Below, one piece after another: positions 1 to 8,749 of a stretch of DNA of 64,000 nucleotides (position 1 is its first letter; every line of letters begins with the position of its first letter). The notes below the pieces were generated by a model. It ran no database searches. It saw only the letters and a list, made by a program, of their open reading frames with translations, and was not told the origin of the DNA. Source of the stretch: Sphingomonas gellani. GTDB lineage: Bacteria > Pseudomonadota > Alphaproteobacteria > Sphingomonadales > Sphingomonadaceae. The DNA is taken from NCBI RefSeq assembly GCF_900110035.1, contig NZ_FOCF01000008.1:124001-188000 (forward strand), given 5' to 3'. A program made the position numbers and the translations under genes.

Positions 1-412
1 CGCCGGACACCAGCAGCAACAGGTAGGGATAGCTCAGGTCCGGGTCGGCGAGACGCGGGCTGAGCGCGTGCCCCTCCAGATGGTTGACCGCGACCAGCGG
101 CTTGCCCGCCGCGTGGGCCAGCGCCTTGCCGGTGACCAGCCCCACCATGACCCCGCCGATCAGGCCGGGCCCGGCGGTGGCGGCCACCGCGTCCACGTCC
201 GCCAGGGATACACCGGCATCGGCCAGCGCGGCGGCGATCAGCGGCTCCATCGCCTCGACATGCGCGCGGGCGGCGATTTCGGGCACCACCCCGCCAAAGG
301 GGGCGTGCGCCGCCTCCTGTCCCGCCAGCCGGTGTGCCAGCACCCGCCGGTCGCCGGTGACCAGCGCCGCCGCGGTTTCGTCGCACGAGGATTCCAGACC
401 AAGGATCAGCAT
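1..412 (-). CDS. tsaD: tRNA N6-adenosine threonylcarbamoyltransferase TsaD (5' part only)
   Basis: TsaD transfers the threonylcarbamoyl group from threonylcarbamoyl-AMP to A37 of ANN-decoding tRNAs in the cytoplasm (t6A modification). The window holds the first 137 codons; the rest lies beyond the left edge. The N-terminus reads [18 protein letters not shown], the family's usual opening, and the metal-binding NHxEGH motif ([11 protein letters not shown]) is present about 105 residues in. The ATG is the natural start because the ASKHA-fold strand begins right after it. It is divergent from hemC, with 64 bp between the two starts, an arrangement I recall from other sphingomonads. Confidence 0.95.
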   Translation of the reverse strand, partial: MLILGLESSCDETAAALVTGDRRVLAHRLAGQEAAHAPFGGVVPEIAARAHVEAMEPLIAAALADAGVSLADVDAVAATAGPGLIGGVMVGLVTGKALAHAAGKPLVAVNHLEGHALSPRLADPDLSYPYLLLLVSG

Positions 413-476
413 GAGCGGCGAGATAGGCGTGCGGACCCGACTTGTCGAAGGGCACGCGCCTTGCCATGGCGGAACC

Positions 477-1388
477 ATGGTCCAGTTCCGTCTCGGCACG
501 CGCGGCTCCGCGCTCGCCCTTGTTCAGGCCGGCATGGTGCGCGCGGCCTTGTGTGCTGCCCATGGCTGGACCGAGGATCAGGTGGAGACGGTGGTGATCC
601 GCACCACCGGGGACCGCGTGCAGGACCGTGCGCTGGCCGAGATCGGCGGCAAGGCGCTGTGGACGCGCGAACTGGACCGCGCGCTGTTGGCCGGGGAGGT
701 CGATGCCTGCGTCCACTCGATGAAGGACGTGGAAACTATCCGGCCGGATGCGATCCGTATCGCCGCCATGTTGCCGCGCGCCGACGTGCGTGACCGGCTG
801 ATCGGTGCGCAATCCATCGCGGCGCTGCCCCATGGCGCGACCGTGGGGTCCAGTTCGCCGCGGCGACACGCGCAGCTTCTGCGCATGCGCCCCGACCTGA
901 AGGTCGTGATCTTTCGCGGCAACGTCGACACCCGTCTGGCGAAGCTGGCGGCGGGTGAGGTGGACGCGACCCTGCTGGCGGCAGCCGGGTTGGACCGGCT
1001 GGGACGCGGCCATGTCGGCCAGCCGATCGATCCCGACGTCATGCTGCCAGCCGCATCGCAGGGCGCGGTCGGGCTGGAAACGCGGGCGGACGACACGAAT
1101 GCGCTCGCGTTGCTGGCGCCTCTGGATCATGCCGGCACCCATGCCTGTGTTCGGGCGGAGCGCGCGTTGCTCGCGGGACTGGTCGCCGATTGCCATTCGC
1201 CGGTCGGCGCAATGGCCGACATGGATGGCGGCACGTTGCGGCTGCGCGGCGAGCTGATCGCGAACGACGGCGCGGCCTGGGTCGCCGGAGAGATGACCGG
1301 TGACGATCCGGAAACGCTGGGTCAGGCGCTGGCCGTCGACCTGCTGGCCCGCGCACCGGATGCGGTCCGTCGCCTGTTCGGGGCGTAA
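477..1388 (+). CDS. hemC: Porphobilinogen deaminase (hydroxymethylbilane synthase)
   Basis: HemC joins four porphobilinogens into hydroxymethylbilane, the linear tetrapyrrole of haem biosynthesis. The protein has 303 residues, the usual size. It begins [15 protein letters not shown], matching the conserved substrate-binding strand. The dipyrromethane cofactor cysteine lies at about residue 239 in [11 protein letters not shown]. The reading frame stays open far upstream, but the ATG just before the conserved RLGTRGS is clearly the start, since the upstream part is antisense to tsaD. The stop codon overlaps the hemD start by one base (TAATG), so the two genes are probably translationally coupled. 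Confidence 0.97.
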   Translation: MVQFRLGTRGSALALVQAGMVRAALCAAHGWTEDQVETVVIRTTGDRVQDRALAEIGGKALWTRELDRALLAGEVDACVHSMKDVETIRPDAIRIAAMLPRADVRDRLIGAQSIAALPHGATVGSSSPRRHAQLLRMRPDLKVVIFRGNVDTRLAKLAAGEVDATLLAAAGLDRLGRGHVGQPIDPDVMLPAASQGAVGLETRADDTNALALLAPLDHAGTHACVRAERALLAGLVADCHSPVGAMADMDGGTLRLRGELIANDGAAWVAGEMTGDDPETLGQALAVDLLARAPDAVRRLFGA

Positions 1389-2086
1389 TGGGAACCGCCC
1401 CGGTGGCCGCGCTGGTGCTGCGCCCGGAGCCGGGGAATAGCGTCACGGCCAAGCGACTATCGGAAGCGGGGATCGTCGCACACCGGCTGCCCCTGTTCCT
1501 CGTGCGCCCGCTCGACTGGGTGGTGCCCGACCCAGCCCGCTTCGACGCGCTGCTGCTGACCAGCGCGAACGCGGTGCGTCATGCCGGCGCGGGACTGCTC
1601 GCGCTGGCCGGGCTGCCCGCGGTTGCGGTCGGCCAGGCGACAGCGAGGCAAGCGGAGGACGCAGGCCTGTGCGTGACCGTGGTGGGCGCCGACGATGCCG
1701 CGACCGTAGTGGCGCAGGCGCGCGCGGCGGGCCTGTCACGCCTGCTCCACCTCGGCGGTCGGGAGCGGGTGGCGTTGGCCGATGTCGAGGGCATCGCGGT
1801 GTACGCCAGCGACGAAGTCGCGGTGGCGCCGTCCGCCCTGGAAAGACATGCCGGTGCCGTGGCGATGCTCCATTCCGCCAGGGCGGCCGCACGCTTCGCG
1901 GCGCTGGTCGATGCGGCGGAACAGTTGCGACAGGATTGGCGCCTGGCCGCCTTGAGCATGGCCGTGGCGCAGGCGGCGGGCGAGGGGTGGGGCGAGGTGC
2001 GCGTTGCCCCGGCTCCCACCGATCGGGCACTGATCGATCTGCTGGCGCGCTACCCCGACGCGTCCCGATCGGCCGGCGCGGATTGA
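1388..2086 (+). CDS. hemD: Uroporphyrinogen-III synthase
   Basis: HemD inverts ring D and cyclises hydroxymethylbilane to uroporphyrinogen III. The sequence diverges strongly in this family, so the call rests on three things: its position directly after hemC with a one-base overlap, a length of 232 residues, and a two-domain pattern. The N-terminus reads VAALVLRPEPGNSVTAKRL; the middle has LLLTSANAVRH, the family's typical strand-turn in which a Ser/Thr-Ser-x-N segment binds substrate; the C-terminal part repeats the pattern with MLHSARAAARF. It probably sits in an operon with hemC and the following membrane-protein gene. Confidence 0.9.
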   Translation: MGTAPVAALVLRPEPGNSVTAKRLSEAGIVAHRLPLFLVRPLDWVVPDPARFDALLLTSANAVRHAGAGLLALAGLPAVAVGQATARQAEDAGLCVTVVGADDAATVVAQARAAGLSRLLHLGGRERVALADVEGIAVYASDEVAVAPSALERHAGAVAMLHSARAAARFAALVDAAEQLRQDWRLAALSMAVAQAAGEGWGEVRVAPAPTDRALIDLLARYPDASRSAGAD

Positions 2087-2118
2087 CGCCCGTCGGCGGC
2101 ATGGGGATAAGCGGCGTC

Positions 2119-2976
2119 ATGAGCGGATATTCGTCGACCGACCACAGGCGATCGCGTGTCCGCTGGGCATGGGTCGGCATGCTGCTGCTGGCCGCGTTCG
2201 CCGCCGGATTGCTGACCGCGCGCTTTGCCCTGACCCGTTTGCCCTGGCTGGCCGGGGAACAGCGATCGGGCGACGTGCAACCGGCCTCGACCTCAGTCAC
2301 TGCGCCTGCGTCCCACCTGGCACAGGCGGCGCATGTCGCCGGCTCCACGACGGCAGCCTCCACCATCGACCCGGACACGCTGGACACGCGCGAGGCGGCG
2401 CTTGCCGCGCAGCTCGCTTCGCTGGAGGCCCGGACGGCGACGCTGGCGGCGGATGCTGGTGCGGCGGGAGGGCAGGCGACCCGTGCGGAGGCGGCGCTGG
2501 TGGCATTTGCAGCACGGCGCGCGGTCGATCGGGGGTTGGGCCTCGGCTATCTGGAAGGGCAGTTGCGCACGCGCTTCGGCGTCAGCGAACCCGACGCGAC
2601 AGAGCAGGTGATCGGCGCGGCGCGCCAGCCGCTGACACTGGAGGATCTTCGCCAGGGTCTCGACGCGATCGCCGGGGATCTTGCCACCGGAACGCGGGGC
2701 GATGGCTGGTTCGCGGGGCTGAGACGTGAGTTGTCCGGTCTGGTTACGCTGCGCAAGGTCGGCACGCCGTCCCCCCTGCCGGCCGATCGGCTGGCCCGTG
2801 CGCGGCGATTGATCGAAGCGGGGCAGGTCGAGGCGGCGCGGGCGGAGGTGTCGCGGATGCCGGGCGCGTCGGAGGCACGCAACTGGCTGGGCGCGGCCGA
2901 CCGCTATATCGCGACGCGCCGCGCGCTGGACAGGCTGGAGGGCGCGGCGATCACGGGCCGGACGGTGGCGGCGTAG
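2119..2976 (+). CDS. Mitofilin-like single-span membrane protein
   Basis: The protein has about 285 residues. A basic N-terminus (HRRSRVR) is followed by one membrane span (about residues 16-37, WAWVGMLLLAAFAAGLLTAR), an Ala/Glu/Thr-rich likely coiled-coil stretch around residues 90-130, and a C-terminal helical part with SGLVTLRKVG and alternating A/E/L helices. This layout and the place after hemCD match the alphaproteobacterial mitofilin-like (COG4223) proteins, relatives of the mitochondrial cristae protein Mic60, so a role in inner-membrane shape or tetrapyrrole handling is possible but inferred. An in-frame ATG at 2101 is an alternative start. The family call is moderate; the topology is clear. 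Confidence 0.7.
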   Translation: MSGYSSTDHRRSRVRWAWVGMLLLAAFAAGLLTARFALTRLPWLAGEQRSGDVQPASTSVTAPASHLAQAAHVAGSTTAASTIDPDTLDTREAALAAQLASLEARTATLAADAGAAGGQATRAEAALVAFAARRAVDRGLGLGYLEGQLRTRFGVSEPDATEQVIGAARQPLTLEDLRQGLDAIAGDLATGTRGDGWFAGLRRELSGLVTLRKVGTPSPLPADRLARARRLIEAGQVEAARAEVSRMPGASEARNWLGAADRYIATRRALDRLEGAAITGRTVAA

Positions 2977-2995
2977 GCTTAGGCTCGCGCTCGGT

Positions 2996-3805
2996 TCAGC
3001 CGGTCGGCTCTCGCTTCGTCCCCAGCCGGTCCATCAACGCCATGGCGCCCTGGGGCGCGCGCACCTTTGCTCCGTTGATGAAGAACACGAACGTGTCCCG
3101 GGCGCGCGCCGGCGGCGCATCGGTCGTGACATAGGGCAGGCCGTCCGGCCGTTCGCCCGCCTGCCACGCCCGCGCGGTGGCCGCCCACCGGTCGAGCGCG
3201 TCGTCGTCATAGCCGGTCGGAACGGACTCCTCGGCCTGCTCCAGCCGCGCATAGACGAAGTCGCCGGTGACATCGGCGATGGCCGGATATTCGGCAGAAT
3301 CGGCATAGACCAATGCGACACCCGCGGCGCGTGCCATGTCCACGAACTCGGGCACCTTGAAACTGCCGTGCCGCACCTGGACCGCGTGGCGCAAGGTGAC
3401 GCCGGCATGGCTCGCGGGTAGCAGCGCCAGAAACGCCTTCATATCCTCAGCGTCGAAGCGGCGGGTGGCCATGAATTGCCACAGGATCGGCCCCAGCTTG
3501 TCGCCCAACTCGGTCAGGCCCTGTCCAACGAAGCGCTGGATCGACTCGCCCGCCTCCGCCAGCACCTTGCGCGTCGTGCAATATCGCGACGCCTTGACCG
3601 CGAACACGAAATCCTCGGGCACCGTGTCGCGCCATCCGGCCCAGGTCGCCGGCTTGAACGAGGAATAATAGCTGCCGTTGATCTCGATCGCGCTGAGCTG
3701 GCGCGAGGCATATTCCAGCTCACGCTTGTGCGGCCATTTGTCCGGGAAGAAGGTCCCGTGCCACGGCTCATAGGTCCAGCCGCCGATGCCGATTCGCATG
3801 GTCAT
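2996..3805 (-). CDS. DUF72 (YecE-like) TIM-barrel protein
   Basis: This is a 269-residue member of the DUF72/YecE family, a TIM-barrel fold of unknown biochemical function. The family signature is plain: MRIGIGGWTYEPWHGTFFP at the start, LEYASRQLSAIEINGSYYS near residue 40 (the ExNxTFY-type motif, here EINGSYY), then FVFAVKASRYCTTRKVL, and LYVYADSAEYP- and YARLEQAEE-like motifs later. I chose the ATG at 3805; two codons downstream there is another at 3799, and the open frame upstream lacks family similarity. It is divergent from astD across about 160 bp. Confidence 0.88.
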   Translation of the reverse strand: MTMRIGIGGWTYEPWHGTFFPDKWPHKRELEYASRQLSAIEINGSYYSSFKPATWAGWRDTVPEDFVFAVKASRYCTTRKVLAEAGESIQRFVGQGLTELGDKLGPILWQFMATRRFDAEDMKAFLALLPASHAGVTLRHAVQVRHGSFKVPEFVDMARAAGVALVYADSAEYPAIADVTGDFVYARLEQAEESVPTGYDDDALDRWAATARAWQAGERPDGLPYVTTDAPPARARDTFVFFINGAKVRAPQGAMALMDRLGTKREPTG

Positions 3806-3967
3806 GCCGCCAGTGTAGCAGGAGTTGCCGGCTGCACGAGTGGGCGACGGGACGCTCATGCCCAGGCGGTGCCGGATGGCCGTACGGTTTGTCAGTGCCT
3901 ATATCCCCACAGATCGGCGGAACGGCGTGCGGCAGGTGCCCGAGCGCGCCCGGGGGAGTGAAGCGAC

Positions 3968-5374
3968 ATGACTGACGACCGCCTGGTTTCCTTCGACCCC
4001 GCGACCGAGGCCGTGATCTGGGAAGGTCGCGCCGCCGGTGCCGCCGAATGCGATGCGGCGATCGCAACGGCGCGTCGCGCCTTCCCCGCATGGCGGGCGA
4101 CGGCGCTGGAGGACCGGGTCGCGGCGGTGCGGCGGTTTGCGGGCGTGCTGGAGGCGCGCCGCGACGCCCTGGCGGAACTGATTTCGCGCGAAACGGGCAA
4201 GCTGCTCTGGGAAACGCGGGCCGAGATCGGGTCGATGATCGCCAAGGTGGAGGTGTCGATCGCCGCTCAGACGGAGCGTGCGGGCGCGCGATCGGCGGAC
4301 ACCGCGTTTGGCCGCGCCGTGCTGCGGCACCAGGCCCATGGCGTCATGGCGGTGCTGGGCCCGTACAACTTTCCCGGCCACCTGCCCAACGGACATATCG
4401 TGCCGGCATTGCTGGCCGGGAACACGGTGGTCTTCAAACCATCGGAGGTCACGCCCGCCACCGGAGAGGCCATGGCCGCGGCATGGGCGGAGGCTGGATT
4501 GCCGACAGGCGTCTTCAACCTGGTCCAGGGCGGCCGTGCGACGGGGGAGGCGCTGGTCGGGGGAGACATCGACGGACTGCTGTTCACCGGATCGGCCACC
4601 GCCGGCAGCGCGCTGCGCCGGGCGCTGGTGGACCGGCCGCACGTCATCCTGGCGCTGGAGCTGGGCGGCAACAATCCGTTGATCGTGTGGGACTCGCCGG
4701 ACGAAGCGGCGTCGATCATCGTGCAATCCGCCTTCGTCACCACCGGTCAGCGCTGTTCCTGCGCGCGTCGACTGATCGTGCCGGCGGGTGCCGTCGGCGA
4801 TGCGGTGGTACGCGCGCTGGCCGAGATGACCGACCGTCTCGGCATCGCTGCCTGGGACGAGTCTGGTGAGGCGTTCATGGGCCCGCTGGTGTCGACCGCG
4901 GCTGCATCGTCCGCACGGCGCGCGGTGCAGGACGTGGTGGCGCGGGGCGCGCAGGTGGTTCGGCCGTTCGATGGGGTCAGCGGACGCAGCGAGGCGTTCG
5001 TCACCCCGGCGATCCTGGACGTCACCGGCATCGCCGTGCCCGATGCGGAGATCTTCGCGCCCGTGCTGACGGTTGTGCGGGTGCCTGATTTCGACAGCGC
5101 GATCGCCGCGGCGAACCGTACCAGCTTCGGCTTGTCCGGCGGGCTGGTCAGCGCGGACCCGGCATTGTGGACCCGCTTCGTCGAGGGCGCGCGGGCAGGG
5201 GTGGTCAACCGCAACCGGCCGACCACGGGGGCCGCGGCGACCATGCCGTTCGGCGGCATCGGCGCATCTGGCAATCACCGGCCCAGCGCCTATTACGCCG
5301 CCGATTATTGCGCCTATCCGATTGCCAGTTTCGAAGCGGACGCGGTCGTGCCGGTTCCGGTGCCCGGCCTCTGA
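3968..5374 (+). CDS. astD: Succinylglutamate-semialdehyde dehydrogenase
   Basis: AstD oxidises N-succinylglutamate semialdehyde to N-succinylglutamate with NAD in arginine succinyltransferase catabolism. The 468-residue protein has the aldehyde dehydrogenase core: the cofactor-binding PYNFPGHLPNGHIVPALLAG segment with FKPSE, the general-base Glu in LELGGNNPL (about residue 231) and the catalytic Cys in GQRCSCARR (about residue 263). GQRCxCARR and the PYNFPGHLPNGH-type motif are typical of AstD among aldehyde dehydrogenases. No astA, astB, astC or astE is adjacent, so the operon is either dispersed or this enzyme acts alone on a related semialdehyde. Confidence 0.9.
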   Translation: MTDDRLVSFDPATEAVIWEGRAAGAAECDAAIATARRAFPAWRATALEDRVAAVRRFAGVLEARRDALAELISRETGKLLWETRAEIGSMIAKVEVSIAAQTERAGARSADTAFGRAVLRHQAHGVMAVLGPYNFPGHLPNGHIVPALLAGNTVVFKPSEVTPATGEAMAAAWAEAGLPTGVFNLVQGGRATGEALVGGDIDGLLFTGSATAGSALRRALVDRPHVILALELGGNNPLIVWDSPDEAASIIVQSAFVTTGQRCSCARRLIVPAGAVGDAVVRALAEMTDRLGIAAWDESGEAFMGPLVSTAAASSARRAVQDVVARGAQVVRPFDGVSGRSEAFVTPAILDVTGIAVPDAEIFAPVLTVVRVPDFDSAIAAANRTSFGLSGGLVSADPALWTRFVEGARAGVVNRNRPTTGAAATMPFGGIGASGNHRPSAYYAADYCAYPIASFEADAVVPVPVPGL

Positions 5375-5508
5375 CGGCCTGAGCGGACATGTCCGTTCGG
5401 TTGAATAGTCGACCGGGCGTTGTTCTAGTAAGGTAGCCGAAAGGCTCGCGCGCAAGCAGGCCGCAGGCAGCACGGGCCTGATCGATCGTCGCTGCGGGAA
5501 AGGTCCGC

Positions 5509-5583
5509 TGGAGCGGGCGAAGGGATTCGAACCCTCGACCCCAACCTTGGCAAGGTTGTGCTCTACCCCTGAGCTACGCCCGC
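5509..5583 (-). tRNA. tRNA-Gly (anticodon GCC)
   Basis: Read on the minus strand, this 75-base gene folds as a cloverleaf. The acceptor stem GCGGGCG pairs with CGCCCGC, the D-arm has GCTC/GAGC, and the anticodon loop TTGCCAA is closed by the stem ACCTT/AAGGT. The T-arm carries the GGTTCGAAT consensus, the discriminator is T, and an encoded CCA follows. GCC reads GGC and GGU glycine codons. It stands alone between astD and the two-component genes. Confidence 0.97.
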
Positions 5584-5909
5584 TCTGGCGTTCTGGTCCG
5601 GGCCAATCGAATGGTCCGGCCGGGTGAGGTGGCGCCTCTAGCAGCGGTCCGGTTGCTCGGCAACCCCCGTTTGCGTCTTTCTTCTTAACGGTTGGATCGC
5701 CGCCAAAAAGTGTGCCCGGCCGGAGGGTTCAGGGGGTGGTGACCGGGCACAAGGAGGGACTGTGAAGGTTCGCACACCGGGGATGCCCCGATGCGCGATG
5801 GCATCCAGATAGCGCGCCAACATGTCCGGCAGACGGGCGCTCTGTGAGGAAAGGTTTCCGACCGACCCCGCGTTGACCGCCGCGGACCTTCCACCTACCT
5901 CCGCCGACC
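5584..5909 (+). other. Intergenic stretch before the response regulator
   Basis: No convincing gene is seen here. Short open frames on the minus strand overlap one another and have no recognisable content. One notable element is an inverted repeat, GTGCCCGG at 5712-5719 and CCGGGCAC at 5743-5750. On the minus strand it is followed two bases later by five T residues (plus-strand A run 5705-5709), but no minus-strand gene ends into it. The stretch presumably holds the promoter of the downstream two-component operon. Confidence 0.5.
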
Positions 5910-6620
5910 ATGACCGCGCCCACCATTGTGCTTGTCGAGGACGATCCGGCGCTGCGGACGCTGACCGCGCGCGCGTTGCAGGAGAACGGCTTCACGGTCC
6001 GCTCCGCCTCGGCGGCGCCCGAAATGTGGCTGGCGCTGGATGCCGGCCCCGCCGACCTGGTGATCCTCGACATCATGCTGCCCGGCACCAGCGGCATCGA
6101 CCTGTGCCGCGCGCTGCGCCAGAAAAGCGACGTGCCGATCATCTTCGTGTCCGCGAAGGGCAGCGAGACGGATCGCATCGTCGGGCTGGAACTGGGTGCC
6201 GACGATTATGTCGCCAAGCCGTTTTCCGCGCGCGAACTGATCGCGCGGGTCCGCGCCGTGCTGCGCCGCCCTCCGCTCGACCGCCGATCGGGTGAGCGAG
6301 AGGATGGGGTGATCCGGTTCGAGGGCTGGACGGTCAGCCTGCCGCGCCGATCGCTGACATCGCCGACCGGTGCGTCGGTGGAACTGACGGGTGCGGAGTT
6401 CGACCTGCTGGTGGTGCTGCTCGACCATGCGGGCCGCGTGATCGCGCGCGAACGGCTGATCGAACTGTCGCGCACCCGGTTGGGCGACAGTTCCGACCGC
6501 AGCGTGGATGTGCTGGTCAGCCGCTTGCGCCGCAAGCTGTCCAGCGCCGGCCATGCCGCGCCGATCGTCACCGTACGCGGCGTCGGGTACATGCTCAACG
6601 CGCCGGTGGACCGGGCCTGA
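5910..6620 (+). CDS. OmpR/PhoB-family response regulator
   Basis: A two-domain DNA-binding response regulator of 236 residues. The receiver domain (about 1-120) has the acidic pocket VEDD at residues 9-12, the phosphoacceptor Asp54 in LVILDIMLPG, and the conserved Lys103 in VAKPF. The C-terminal winged helix (about 130-232) ends with VDVLVSRLRRKL and VRGVGYML, the typical OmpR/PhoB recognition helix and wing. It is followed two bases later by a sensor kinase, which is presumably its partner. The signal and the target genes cannot be read from the sequence. Confidence 0.95.
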   Translation: MTAPTIVLVEDDPALRTLTARALQENGFTVRSASAAPEMWLALDAGPADLVILDIMLPGTSGIDLCRALRQKSDVPIIFVSAKGSETDRIVGLELGADDYVAKPFSARELIARVRAVLRRPPLDRRSGEREDGVIRFEGWTVSLPRRSLTSPTGASVELTGAEFDLLVVLLDHAGRVIARERLIELSRTRLGDSSDRSVDVLVSRLRRKLSSAGHAAPIVTVRGVGYMLNAPVDRA

Positions 6621-6622
6621 GG

Positions 6623-7948
6623 ATGGCGATCGGCCGCCTGCCCAGGTGGTCCGGCGGGCTGGTCGGGCGAATTGTCGCCATCCTGCTGCTGACGTTGATG
6701 TTCGAGTTCGCGGCGAGCACGCTGCTGTACGAGCGTGCCAGCCAGTTCTCCGTCCGGGACGATGAGGCGCGTCGGCTGGCGGAGCATCTGGTCATCAGCC
6801 GCAAGTTGATGGCGGAACAGCCCGTGGAACAGCGCGGCGACATGGCGGCCGAGTTGACCACCACCCGCTACACGATCGCGTGGAACCCCGCGCCACCGCC
6901 ACCGCCGCCGATCGCGCCCGCGCTGGACACGATGCGGCGCCAGATCATCGACTGGGAACCGGCGCTGCGCGGTACGGACCTGCACGTGCGCTTGACCTCT
7001 CCCGGACGGGGCGCCGTGGTGTCGGGCGCGCTGCGACTGCCCGATGACGGCTGGCTGTATTTCCGCACGCGCGAGCCGGTGAAGGGCATCAACCTGGCGA
7101 TGGAGCGTATCCTGCTGGCACTTGTGCCCGCAGCCGCGCTGATGGTGCTGGGCGGCACCATGGTTCGTCGCACCATGCTGCCGCTGCGTCGGCTGACCGA
7201 GGCGGCGGACCGGGTGGGGAGCGGGGCGGAGGCGCCGGTGCCGGAGGATGGGACGGGCGACGTGCGCCGTGTCACGGTCGCCTTCAACCGGATGCAGGAC
7301 CGGATCCGGCGCCTGATCGCCGGTCGGACGCAGGCGCTGGCGGCGGTCGGCCACGACCTGCGCACGCCGCTCGCGCGGCTGCGGCTGCGCGCGGAGGCGA
7401 TCGAGACGCCCGAACTGCGCCACGCGATCGGGGAGGATGTGGCGGAGATGGACGCCATGGTGGCCTCGCTGCTCGCGTTTCTCGGCGGGGACAGCGATCC
7501 CGAATCGCCGGTGCTGGTCGATGTGGCGGTGATGGCGGCGACGCTGGTCGACGACGCGATGGATCGTGGTCGGGAGGCGGATTACGACGGGCCCGACCAT
7601 TGCGAGCTGTGGGCGCGACCGGTGGGCTTGAAGCGCGCGCTGACCAACCTGGTCGACAATGCACTGCACTATGGCGACCGCATCCGGGTGGTGCTGGAGC
7701 CCGGCGAGGACGAGGTCGCGATCCATGTCGATGACGACGGCCCCGGCATCGCGCCCGACAAGCTGGAGGAGGTGTTGCAGCCGTTCGTCCGCCTGGACCC
7801 CGCGCGGGGCCGCGACACGGTCGGGTTCGGCCTTGGGCTGCCCATCGTGGTGCAGGCGATCGGTGCGGAGGGCGGGCGGCTGGCCCTGTGCAATCGCGCA
7901 GGTGGCGGTCTGCGCGCCACTGTGATCCTGCCGAAGAACGATCACTGA
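6623..7948 (+). CDS. HAMP-domain sensor histidine kinase
   Basis: A 441-residue membrane sensor kinase, the likely partner of the preceding regulator. The first span is at about 13-33 (VGRIVAILLLTLMFEFAAS) and a second at about 162-180. Between them lies a periplasmic domain with a run of six prolines near residue 91. A HAMP linker (RRTMLPLRRLTEAADRV) leads to the phosphoacceptor His244 in AVGHDLRTPLARL, the HisKA helix, and a C-terminal ATPase with the N box (LTNLVDNALHYG), DDDGPGIAP, and GFGLGLPIV. It resembles EnvZ/RstB-type kinases in layout. No input ligand is evident. Confidence 0.94.
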   Translation: MAIGRLPRWSGGLVGRIVAILLLTLMFEFAASTLLYERASQFSVRDDEARRLAEHLVISRKLMAEQPVEQRGDMAAELTTTRYTIAWNPAPPPPPPIAPALDTMRRQIIDWEPALRGTDLHVRLTSPGRGAVVSGALRLPDDGWLYFRTREPVKGINLAMERILLALVPAAALMVLGGTMVRRTMLPLRRLTEAADRVGSGAEAPVPEDGTGDVRRVTVAFNRMQDRIRRLIAGRTQALAAVGHDLRTPLARLRLRAEAIETPELRHAIGEDVAEMDAMVASLLAFLGGDSDPESPVLVDVAVMAATLVDDAMDRGREADYDGPDHCELWARPVGLKRALTNLVDNALHYGDRIRVVLEPGEDEVAIHVDDDGPGIAPDKLEEVLQPFVRLDPARGRDTVGFGLGLPIVVQAIGAEGGRLALCNRAGGGLRATVILPKNDH

Positions 7949-8019
7949 TCCCCGGCAACGATTTGTTACAAGGGCGCGGCCGGGCAGCAACGCAGCGTCG
8001 CTAGCAGGTGATCCGTAAA

Positions 8020-8038
8020 GCGCCCGAGCTGCGGGCGC
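8020..8038 (+). other. Stem-loop in the leader of the carbonic anhydrase operon
   Basis: Inverted repeat GCGCCCG/CGGGCGC around a five-base loop, lying five bases upstream of the AAGGAG ribosome-binding site of the next gene. It lacks a T tract, so it is more likely a leader structure or a weak Rho-aided end for the upstream kinase transcript than a classical terminator. Confidence 0.35.
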
Positions 8039-8056
8039 CATCAAGGAGCACCCGCC

Positions 8057-8749
8057 ATGAACGAACTCATCGGCCGCGTCTTCAGCTTCGAAAAGCAGGT
8101 CTTTCCCGAGGCGCAAGCGCTGTATTCGAAGCTCGCCAGCCATGGTCAGAGCCCCAAGGCACTGATGATCTCCTGCGCCGATTCGCGCGTGGTCCCCGAA
8201 CATATCATGCAGGCGCAGCCCGGCGACCTGTTCGTGTGCCGCAACGCCGGCAACATCGTGCCCCCGTTCATGGAGAATATCGGCGGCGTGTCCGCGACCG
8301 TGGAATTCGCGGTGGTGGCGCTGGGCGTGCGGGACATCATCGTGTGCGGCCATTCCGACTGCGGTGCGATGAAGGGCCTGGCCGGCGATCCGAAGAAGCT
8401 GGAATCGATGCCCAACGTCGCATCCTGGCTGCGTCACGGCTCTGCCGCGCGGCAGGTGGTCGACCAGAGCTATCCGGAACTGGACGATGGCGAGCGTGTC
8501 CACGCGCTGGCGCTGGAAAATGTCGTCGCGCAGATCGCGCATCTTCGCACGCACCCCTCCGTCGCGGCCGGTATCGCACGCGGCGAAATCGCGCTGCACG
8601 GCTGGTTCATCGAGATCGGCGAGGGCACGCTGCTCGCCCTGGACGGTGAGAGCGGTCGCTTCATGCCGATCCGCGAGGATCGCCCGCTGCCGGTCGCGCT
8701 CCCTGCGGCAGAGCGTCGCGCGCACGATTTCGACCTGGCCGCGGAATGA
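8057..8749 (+). CDS. Beta-class carbonic anhydrase
   Basis: Interconverts CO2 and bicarbonate in the cytoplasm. The 230-residue protein has all zinc-site residues of the beta class: Cys40 and Asp42 in ISCADSRV, and His99 and Cys102 in VCGHSDCGAM. The Asp-Arg dyad (Asp42-Arg44) is intact. A consensus AAGGAG ribosome-binding site lies eight bases before the ATG. The last codons overlap the ATG of a SulP-type transporter (ATGA), which implies coupled production of a bicarbonate-converting enzyme and an anion transporter. Confidence 0.96.
   Translation: MNELIGRVFSFEKQVFPEAQALYSKLASHGQSPKALMISCADSRVVPEHIMQAQPGDLFVCRNAGNIVPPFMENIGGVSATVEFAVVALGVRDIIVCGHSDCGAMKGLAGDPKKLESMPNVASWLRHGSAARQVVDQSYPELDDGERVHALALENVVAQIAHLRTHPSVAAGIARGEIALHGWFIEIGEGTLLALDGESGRFMPIREDRPLPVALPAAERRAHDFDLAAE

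Noticed and set aside
5540-5549. GGCAAGGTTG in the tRNA-Gly anticodon arm also occurs beside the extra imuB, suggesting an attachment site
   Set aside because: A ten-base match is too short, no integrase is present, and the word is part of a small inverted repeat at the imuB flanks.
5712-5750. Hairpin followed by five T residues on the minus strand as an intrinsic terminator
   Set aside because: The loop is 23 bases long and no minus-strand gene ends into it, so a terminator role is not supported.
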